64,000 nt of DNA from Axinella damicornis (taxonomy: Eukaryota; Porifera; Demospongiae; Axinellida; Axinellidae): NCBI GenBank assembly GCA_963931865.1, contig OZ007516.1:10798785-10862784 (forward strand). Reading direction: 5' to 3'. The translations under genes were made by a program, and so were the position numbers. The stretch's first letter is position 1, and each line of letters begins with the position of its first letter. Below, one piece after another: positions 56,748 through 64,000 of this stretch. The notes beneath the pieces were generated by a model. That model saw nothing but the letters and a program-made list of their open reading frames with translations. It did no database searches and was not told where the DNA came from.

Positions 56748-57349
56748 GCCTCGGTCCCAGGCTCTCTCCTCCAAAAAACGGCAGGAGAAGAGAGTCTGGT
56801 AACATTCGCGTGAAAAGCTGTCGACTTCCGGCGCCTGGATCTGGTGGAACCAATCAGATTGCAGAACAAAACCACGTGAACACGTGAATATTTAGTAGGT
56901 TTTTACCTTCACTGCCGTGCTAATGCACGAATTGTAGACTCGGAACTGAACGCTCCGGGACAGAGTACCTGGCGAAAGGCAGTTGACAGGGTGTGTGAGA
57001 GGGCCACTGGTCTGATCTCGCTGTTCACTACTGCGGTTTGTTTGCCGGACCAGCTCGTTTGTCGTTTGTCGCTGCTTACAGGATCGACGGTTTGCAAGGT
57101 GAGCTGTCCTGGTTAGCTGTAGAAGCGTCTCGGATTTTTGTGAAGCTGGGGATGCCTTGAAACGAAGAGCGATATTTTCAATAGCGTGTGACTGATTTGT
57201 AACTTACGCGACATTTACCATAAAAAAGTAGGAGTGTCCTTCGTTTATCACATGGATGATGACGCTCCGGAAGTTGACAGCTTTTCTTGCGAATGCCACC
57301 AGGCTCTCTCCTCCCCCATTTTTTGAGGAGAGAGCCTGGGAACGAGGCT
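56748..57349. mobile_element. TAGCCTCG-family element flanked by poly(C)
   Basis: The left end AGCCTCGGTCCCAGGCTCTC-TCCTCC...GAGAGTCTGGTAACATTCGCG-TGAAAAGCTGTC is inverted at 57260-57349 (GACAGCTTTTCTTGCGAATG-CCACCAGGCTCTC...GGGAACGAGGCTA). Poly(C) lies directly before (56717-56740) and directly after (57350-57381) the element, so the target or its duplication was poly(C). The interior is not recognisably coding. Confidence 0.8.
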
Positions 57350-57383
<34 letters not shown>

Positions 57384-57501
57384 GGTCAGGCTTCCCACTT
57401 GAAATTGGATTTCCAGCCCCCACAGTTTTAGGTGGGCTCCACTTAGACAAATGCACCTAGCTGTGCTATTCATGTACGTCACCATCCCTTCATCTGCTCA
57501 C

Positions 57502-58099
57502 CTGCAGGGTCTGGAGCTATGGAGCTGACAGTGTAGGGCCCAAAGTCCCACCTGGCTTGGGTGGTGTGAGTGCGGAGGTCCCACTGCAGCACTGTGCCCA
57601 AGCTGTCGGATGAGCCCAACCCTGCAGAGCATAAGGAAACTTGCAATAACACTGGTGCCACCTTGCAGATGAGAGTTGATCGATTGCAGTGTATGCCATG
57701 TGTACTTCAACTTGCCTGGAATGTGGGCCTGACATTGTTGCAGGAGTGGTGGCCATATAGTAGTAGGTTTGCACATCAAAGTCCCTAGGGAAAGAACAGC
57801 TAGCTAGATCACATCCTAATACATACACCGTACACACATAACCTCGTTCCCAGGACGTTTCCACCGCCAGTATTTGATCGCTTCCAGTATGAAATACGCA
57901 CATCATACTGGAGCGATCAAATTCTGGCTGGTGGTGGGAACAGCCTGGGAACGAGGCTAGTACACATGTGCATGCACTCACAGCTAGTGCCAGTGTTGTA
58001 ATTATGTGAGATTGTGTTTCTGAAAAGTTTAGTTGCAAATTACAGATAACGTATTACCCTGGAATACGTGGCCATGTATCTCCCACACTGTGGTGTTGC
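57502..58099 (-). CDS. WD40-like gene fragment, three exons
   Basis: Exons 58099-58058 (NTTVWEIHGHVFQ), 57784-57716 and 57621-57502 (LGSSDSLGTVLQWDLRTHTT and WDFGPYTVSSIAPDP) join in phase into one frame, with the middle exon reading CKPTTIWPPLLQQCQAHIPG. The donor of the middle exon is GC (CCAG-GCAAGT), a GC-AG intron if real. TVWEI and VLQWDLRT are WD40 strand-d signatures. Neither the start nor the end of the gene was found, and I do not recognise the family. It could be functional with further exons outside what I can see, or a relic. Confidence 0.45.
57839..57959. mobile_element. TAACCTCG-family hairpin MITE in WD40-gene intron
   Basis: TAACCTCGTTCCCAGGACGT...GATCGCTTCCAGTATG and its inverse CATACTGGAGCGATCAAAT...CCTGGGAACGAGGCTA. 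Flanks GTACACACA and GTACACATG (9 bp, two mismatches). Confidence 0.8.
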
Positions 58100-59217
58100 C
58101 TAGGTATACGTAGTGTGTATCCTTGCCTGGTGGGTGGTCTCACACATTGGTGTTGAGCACGAATAGACACCAATCTGCAAAACTACATACGCATAACCCC
58201 ATGGGCCAAAGGCAAGGATATTACTACTTTTGATGCTATAATTGTCATCATCCTCACGATTTAAACCATGTGTGTGTCTGTCTGTGAGTAACAGAAGTGT
58301 GATGCTTGAGGGGTGGACAAACTTGCATAACTGTGAAAATATGGAGGGGAGTAATACCAACACATGCAGTGATGTGCTATATGCAACCCACTAAAGGTGT
58401 TATCTTCATAATCATAGACTCGGTAGAGTCTATATGTAGGGATACGACGTACACGCAATACATGCTAATACAAAAAAATCTCTCCAAATCTCAGAAACGG
58501 TACACTTATAAGCCTTTATAACCACATACCGTTCATCTTCGAGTGTTTTCATGACCAACAAGACTCCTCGCATCGCGAAAACCCGTCGCGAAAGTACCGC
58601 ACCAGGTACTCGCAAAACGGGCAAATTGTTTTTCTTTCTTCTTCTTTCTTTCAGACGGGCTAGCTCAACGTCGCCTCAATCCCTCATGATGGTTTTCGCA
58701 CGAAACAGCAGCATTTTACACCAAGCAGTGCACCAGCCCATCGCTTTTTGGCAACCTCCAAGTCTTCACCAGGCGGCTACAGCTGCCCACTCAATAACTA
58801 TGGCTTCATTTGTCATGCCATTTTCATATTTGTACGCATGCGCACTTAAACGATCACTTAGCAACGATACGTAATTATTATTCAAGATCGCTGAATTAGA
58901 AGTGCCTTGCGCTGTTGTGGTAATTACCGTAACTAGACTAAAGGTGAATTCTCTGTGCTATATATATGTTGCTAGACTGTGTTCTGTGAGAGGGGTGAAT
59001 GCCTATCTAAAGACTCAACAATGTGTCACTACTACTATCTGGTATAGCTATTTTACCTACACTACTTCAGCTCAGGGAGCACTGGCTTAGTAGCCATCCA
59101 GAAAAGGGTTGGCTTTTGAGATCATGCTTGGGTCTGATTCTTCAGCCATTGCTGGCAGTGTAAATGCCAGAGTCCAGTATGCATGCGCCTGCTGCTAAAA
59201 AAAAATGACATAAACAA

Positions 59218-59482
59218 GTAATAAAAACATTTAAAATGTAACAGGATGTAGGGATACAAGAAACGGAAAAAGTAAGGAAACAAGGTAGGGATGATCACAC
59301 AAAACAGTGAAGTATACAATCCCCCTACATATCTTTTTTCATTATACACGTATTATGGTAAAAGATCTCTGTAAGGGGTTGTATACTTCACTGTTTTGTG
59401 TGATCATCCCTACCTTGTTTCCTTACTTTTTGCGGTTCTGGTATCCCTACATCCTGTTACATTTTAAATGTTTTTATTACTT
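59218..59482. mobile_element. Foldback element, ~105-bp near-perfect arms
   Basis: ACAAGTAATAAAAACATTTA...TGATCACACAAAACAGTGAAG-TATACAA is inverted after a spacer of about 45 bp (TTGTATACTTCACTGTTTTG-TGTGATCA...). The arms differ by only a few bases. A transcript would fold into long double-stranded RNA. No coding capacity. Confidence 0.85.
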
Positions 59483-59562
59483 GTCATAATATAATTGATG
59501 TGTTTTTCACTCATTTCCGTGTGAGATGCATTATGCTGCAAGCCTTAGGAACACTTACTTAG

Positions 59563-60411
59563 GCTATCGAGCTAGACCAATTCTCTCGCTTTCTCGGACG
59601 GAGCGGAGAGAAAAGCGAGAGAGGGTCTAGCAGATGTTATTAGTATGCATGAGGTACTGACCAATCAGAATCTGCTGAGAGATTTCAGCTAGTAGTGACA
59701 CATGCATATTACACGTACGCTAAGTACCTGTGAACAGCTAGCATGAATTTTTGCTGAGTGGAAATGGCACTATCCAAGACTTGGATCGCTGAAATATCAA
59801 CTAACCCATGACTTGTTACCTGTGCTGTGGAGGAGGGACTATGTAACATGGGCTACGGAAGAATAAAGTTGGAGCGGTCGAGGTCATTTCTCGGTCGGAG
59901 TTCTCACTGTGGCTTCGGCTCGTTTTGTGTTGCAAGCGGGCACAGAGGAACTTTTGTGTAGCTTCTGAACAAGCTCTTTCCTGGAGCATTCAAAGCGCTC
60001 TTTCTATTTCGCGGCTTTGAGTATGCTGCCTGGGCCAGACAAGACCTCGGAACACAGTCTGCAGGTAAATCATCAACAACTGTTCTTAGTTGGCGATACA
60101 ACTCCATCGGCCCACCTCCTTTCTGTATCCCCTCCCGTAATCGACAGCACTCTTTGGGCAGATTACCAGCTTTGCATAGCGCACAAACAACAGCCGTCTT
60201 CACTACACCATGGGCTCCTGTCCTCACTGCTCAATTTCTTGCATGTGTCGATACTGCGGTTCAATTAACGTGCAGGTTAAGTGACTGCTAAGTAGCTCTA
60301 CATCAGCATCTCATGCATATATAACATCTGCTAGACCCTCTCTCGTTTTTCCCTCCGCCCCGTCCCCAACTTCCGGAAAGTGAGAAAATTGGTCTAGCTT
60401 GATAGACTAGA
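59563..60411. mobile_element. TIR element, CTAGACCAATT family
   Basis: The left end (G)CTATCGAGCTAGACCAATT-CTCTCGCTTTC...GAGAGGGTCTAGCAGATGTTA is inverted at 60314-60411 (TAACATCTGCTAGACCCTCT...AATTGGTCTAGCTTGATAG). Each end is again a hairpin (CTAGACC...GGTCTAG). About 850 bp. The minus-strand internal frame 60227-59904 (CALCKAGNLPKECCRLREGI) is unrecognised. Confidence 0.75.
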
Positions 60412-60796
60412 AGGCATACGACATTCATAGTCTCGTGGCCAGCCGAATATTTCCTTTGTACTTACTTGAGTGTACTGAGTGTGAGTAGCGGAATTGGGTG
60501 ACTAGGAACGAGCATGACCTACGTGTATTGACAAGACGCCAGCGTTTGCCAGACCCTATCACACAAGGCTGTTACAAGACTGACGTCAGCTTCATTCCAC
60601 TGTTCCACTCCATGCATATTCCAGTCTAGTGTTTAGGTGCATCACAGTTATCTCTTCATAAATTGATTTGATAGCCGGTCATTGATATTCACAGCTTACC
60701 ACAGACTACGGCGAGCTTGAAGAGGCGCGATCAATTTCGATGCGTGAAAAATGGACTTAGATATTCATAGCCGGTCATTGATTTCACAGCTTACCA

Positions 60797-61428
60797 TAGC
60801 CTCGTACCCAGGCCTTCAATCGCGAGGGGAAGGCCTGGTATACACTGTTTGCGCATGCGTTTAATTCCCCCCAAAATCTTGGAAAATAGCATATCTCGGT
60901 ATTCTTCCGCGAAACGATGATGTCGAATGACGTCTACGTTTACATTCCTAGAAGAACCGCAACGAACGACGAGTAGCAATCATGGCGTGCAAAAAGTTCC
61001 GGTGGTAGTAGTTTCTCTGAGGCTGTTTCCTATGCTTTGCGAAGGCTGAAATGACACGGATGACTGTGAAAGAAGAGCAGCGCTCCTCCATGAGAGCTGT
61101 GTACGAAGGCAGCAACGTGTTCGTATGGCTAGCTACTACTGGCTATGGCAAGAGCCTGTGCTACCAAGCGCTCCCTTTCCTCATGGACTAGCTACAAGAA
61201 GGGACTTGTAGACAGTGGAAAGAGCTGTGGTGTGCTTGTTGTGAGCCCTTTGATCGCTCTCATGCACGCGTACGCGGGTGTGTTTACGCAAACGTCATCG
61301 GTTAAGCCCAACCCATTCGCAAACGTCACAATTAAAATTGACGTAATATTCACATTTAAATTAAACGCATGCGCAAACAGTGTATACCAGGCCTTCCCCC
61401 CGCGAGTGAAGGCCTGGGTACGAGGCTA
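60797..61428 (+). mobile_element. Non-autonomous TAGCCTCG element carrying RecQ fragment (copy 2)
   Basis: TAGCCTCGTACCCAGGCCTT...TATACACTGTTTGCGCATGCG and its inverse at the right end. AGCTTACCA is repeated exactly at 60788-60796 and 61429-61437. The interior is about 95% like copy 1 without its minisatellite. From ATG 60982 it encodes a broken RecQ N-terminus: FSEAVSYALRRL, SSMRAVYEGSNVFVWLA, TGYGKSLCYQALPFLMD, CGVLVVSPLIALM, with stops after MACKKFRW and after FLMD. The helicase is cut off before the DEAH box. Confidence 0.92.
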
Positions 61429-61837
61429 AGCTTACCACAGCGCTTGTTGTTTATACAGGGCTGAATGGGTGGGCGGATACTACATGCCTAAGTAGTCAGA
61501 GTACGCATCTAGCGCCCACCCCCTTGTTCAGTGGCGTTCTATCGTCCCCAAACCCTGGGCGCCTGGGCGCTTAATACGTACTCTGTCCTGGGGATATGTA
61601 AACACACTTGTGGAGTTTGCCATCTTGTAGCATCAGGACGCACATCGACAGGACATGTCTAGTGTTCCACTGGCACTACCAAGCAATGCGTGTGTGCCCC
61701 GCTCTTAGGATACGTATATAGCACGACAGTCGCGTGCTGTATGGCCCCTCACCCTTTAATTGGGCTGTGGCCCTCGGGTTCGGTACTGTATAAGCCATAC
61801 AGCACTGACTGCCCATCTACAACATGTACATGTACAA

Positions 61838-62160
61838 GTAGCTTCACCCACGTTCACCTACGTGAGTAATCCGGTGCCAGATAGCTCTCTGTGCAGAGCT
61901 GCTGCTCCCCGATTGCGTCGGCTTCAACTCTGCTCCCCAATGGCGTCCGCTTCGTCTGCTGCTCCCCGATTGCATCCGCTTCGGCTGCTGCTCCTTGCCT
62001 GCTGTTCTCGAAAATTCCAGTATGATGTCTCGAACATTCTACGCAGAGTTCGAGGTTCAGTAAATATTGAAGTACGAAGGTCGCGCGTCACTATAGTCTA
62101 GTCCCGCCCCACGAACATCCCACTTCCGTTACACACAGACAGACAGACACACTGTTAAAA
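61838..62160 (+). repeat. CTGCTGCTCCC minisatellite element, full layout
   Basis: Terminus ACAAGTAGCTTCACCCACG, a short array (CTGCTGCTCCCCGATTGCGT-CGGCTTCA) and the 3' module ending CCGCCCCACGAACATCCCACTTCCG. Preceded at 61735-61810 by a CTGTATGGC...GCCATACAG hairpin that also occurs at 50995-51070. Confidence 0.7.
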
Positions 62161-62343
62161 TCTTAATGTATTGATATAGCACACACACATGCACTATTGA
62201 AGGCCATCAGCGGCTCAATTTGACCAATTAGAGGTAGCCCACACCCCCCTCAGTTTTGCAGTAATGTGTTATGTGCTCCTGAGTAATGGTATCATGGAAG
62301 AGGATGACCGTTGAACTATACGTTCAAATGCACTCCTTCACAG

Positions 62344-62482
62344 GCTCACATACCTCCTCCGCCCATCCCAGACATTTCCAGGAGTGGTCCACGCCCCCTG
62401 AGGCTAGACGTCCACACTCCAGTGCCAGCTACAACCCCACTCTGAAAGGGAATGAGGATTACATGAGCAGCCTCAGTTTGTA
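62344..62482 (+). other. Possible terminal exon of an unknown gene
   Basis: After a CTTCACAG acceptor, the frame reads HPRHFQEWSTPPEARRPHSS and YNPTLKGNEDYMSSLSL-stop. Codon usage and the stop look exon-like, but no upstream partner or family was found. Confidence 0.25.
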
Positions 62483-62890
62483 ATTATCCTTACGGTAGCT
62501 AGTCACTTCCCCCCAGGGTGCATAGCTTAAAATTAACCTAAGGGGAAGGTGACTCACAAATGCGAGCTACATGACTTGTATGTCATCATGTATGTGTACA
62601 TGTATTGAACTCTAAGACTTCAGTGATGTTAAAATTCTTCTGTGGTATACCCTGAACACAAAATCATGTGTAGGACTGCGGGTATATTAATCTTGACTTC
62701 TTTGTCAAATTTCTACATGTAACTGCCAATGGCTTCAAAACTTAGAGGCTTTACTAACTACCCTAAGGCCTACATGTGCTCAGATTGCTCTATTTAATGT
62801 GGTGAGCCAAGAGTCCCACAGTGTATTCTCACAACATTCCAGTATGTATATAATTATTCTTCTGAAGACTGACTGTATCCTGTGCCTAGC

Positions 62891-63012
62891 TAGTCTCGTT
62901 CCCAGACCCAAACAACCCCAGTGAAGATCGCTTGCAGTATCTCCCCCCTCCTTCCCCGCGAGATACTGCAAGAGACCTTCGCTGGGGTTGTTTGGGTCTG
63001 GGAACGAGACTA
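62891..63012. mobile_element. TAGTCTCG-family hairpin MITE, perfect 9-bp TSD
   Basis: TAGTCTCGTTCCCAGACCCA-AACAACCCCAG...TTGCAGTATCTC is almost perfectly inverted. GTGCCTAGC at 62882-62890 and 63013-63021. Confidence 0.92.
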
Positions 63013-63124
63013 GTGCCTAGCCTCACTCCAAGCCACCACCAGATTTTCAAATCTTGTGACCACAGAACACCCACATTTCATGCATCTTTTGATTATAGCT
63101 AAACTATATGCAGCTTATGTATCT

Positions 63125-63262
63125 CAGAACTGTTACCCACAGGATAAACTCACCCTGCAAACGGCAAACGGCAAATAGTACACGCCCTAGATCTCAGAAC
63201 TGTTACCCACAGGATAAACTCACCTTGCAAACGACAAACAGCAAATAGTACACGCCCTAGTA
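63125..63262 (+). repeat. Direct tandem duplication, ~68 bp x2
   Basis: ATCTCAGAACTGTTACCCAC-AGGATAAACTCACC...CAAATAGTACACGCCCTAG occurs twice head to tail with a few mismatches. It lies upstream of the candidate secreted-protein exon. Confidence 0.85.
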
Positions 63263-63496
63263 GCTATATAGCTCGAATCTGCTCGATCGATCATCAGCTT
63301 ATGACAATCAGCTGATTATACGTTCGTATTCTGGGCATCGGCGGACGTTTCCCAATGAGTCCAGTCCGGTTCACAATCTGGAAATTGTTCTGGGAATGAA
63401 TTTAAGTCACGCAAAATAATTGCAGGAACACACTCCCTTTGTGTGCATGCAGAACAAGGCAATCGGTATTCAGTAGTGTCCGTGCTTCATCTGAAG

Positions 63497-63565
63497 ATGT
63501 CGTGGCTGTCGTCGTTCTTGCTGGCTGCAGTACTGTTGTTTCCTGCAGGAGATGCAGCAATGTTG
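63497..63565 (+). CDS. Candidate first exon with signal peptide
   Basis: ATG at 63497 gives MSWLSSFLLAAVLLFPAGDA, a strong signal peptide (hydrophobic core LLAAVLLF, small residues AGDAA before a likely cleavage site), ending at a possible donor (TTGG-GTGGGT, 63565). The rest of the gene would be downstream, perhaps beyond the window. The frame continues only to a stop at 63628. Secretion is inferred from the peptide alone. Confidence 0.4.
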
Positions 63566-63840
63566 GGTGGGTTTTACTGCAAAAGGGGGGAGAGTCTGAT
63601 CATAGATAATACCCCAGCCTTGCGTTGAGGTTGGGCCATTGGGGGGGGGGGGGCTAGTCCACTGTTCCACTTGAGCAGCAAACTGCAAACTTCTCAACCA
63701 GGAACGTAGAACAAGAAGGTGTCTTACTGTATATGCACCACATTATGGCATAATTGACCAGACTCACAGCTCACAGCACGGAATGAAACATTCTGCAGAC
63801 TACCTAGCTTAGCTTAATTACCCTTGAGGGATTTACCACA

Positions 63841-63945
63841 ATGGTGGCTAACGAGGGCCTGGAGAAGGCAGAGCCTATTGAACCAGGTTCCCCGGGACCG
63901 ACGGCTTTACATCCCCTCCAAAGGATGCGGTGTCGACTATTTCAG
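63841..63945 (+). CDS. Candidate first coding exon, gene leaves window
   Basis: ATG in good context (ACCACAATGG) opens 35 codons, MVANEGLEKAEPIEPGSPGP...RMRCRLFQ, ending exactly at CAG-GTGAGAC (phase 0). Acidic and Pro/Gly-rich with a basic end; too short to assign. Confidence 0.4.
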
Positions 63946-64000
63946 GTGAGACACCTTTAAGAACACACCTACGTACTCAATTTTTAGGGTAGAGCTGAGT

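Noticed and set aside
63125..63262. Two direct repeats considered as a CRISPR-like or promoter array
   Set aside because: Only two copies, about 68 bp, with no spacers; a simple tandem duplication.

Overview
This is a eukaryotic, almost certainly animal, genome window. Three spliced genes are clearly conserved metazoan genes: an ELL-associated factor (EAF), a sorcin/grancalcin-type penta-EF-hand protein and the ribosome-biogenesis protein WDR12. The dense small repeats and the two 200-N scaffold gaps suggest a long-read assembly of an early-branching animal. A sponge (Porifera) is my best guess from the compact genes and from RecQ-like, DUF6589 and DUF7869 families that I associate with sponges and cnidarians. 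That placement is inference.

Layout. 1.2-4.2 kb: EAF on the minus strand, head-to-head (219 bp) with a sorcin-like gene on the plus strand (4.45-14.17 kb), whose 7.4-kb intron 2 is a mosaic of repeats and a gap. 14.8-19.3 kb: a complete 12-exon WDR12 gene (minus), convergent with the sorcin gene. 19.4-28.2 kb: repeats, a broken unrecognised plus-strand gene, a chromodomain fragment and a decayed DUF7869-type transposase-like gene. 28.6-33.1 kb: an intact RecQ-like helicase gene (plus) convergent with a DUF6589 gene (minus, cut by a gap). 35.2-39.9 kb: a VPS33A-like pseudogene with stops and frameshifts, full of inserted elements and pyrimidine repeats. 40-62 kb: mainly transposon relics, minisatellites, a few exons resembling the N-terminal region of UBR4, and a WD40-like minus-strand gene fragment. 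63.5-63.9 kb: two candidate first exons of genes running out of the window.

The main point of interest is one mobile-element family with termini of the form TAGCCTCGTTCCCAGGC. It has more than a dozen copies here, from a 35-bp minimal copy and a 52-bp perfect palindrome up to 1 kb, many with clear 9-bp target-site duplications. Two mid-size copies (37282-38280 and 60797-61428) carry a broken piece of a RecQ helicase, and a terminus of the same family lies 173 bp upstream of the intact RecQ start. I infer that the RecQ + DUF6589 pair is (part of) the autonomous element that produced these repeats, with DUF6589 as candidate transposase. Other mobile DNA: TA-flanked Tc1/mariner-like elements (one with a tRNA-derived SINE nested in it), an 8-bp-TSD hAT-like element, a TTAA-flanked piggyBac-like element, foldback elements and a non-LTR retrotransposon RT fragment.

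Stretches where I see nothing firm apart from small repeats: 1-850, 934-1200, 20140-21040, 33620-33900, 33945-35190, 46145-46340, 49030-50290, 51400-52170, 52240-53640, 54900-56740, 58110-59210 and 61440-61840.
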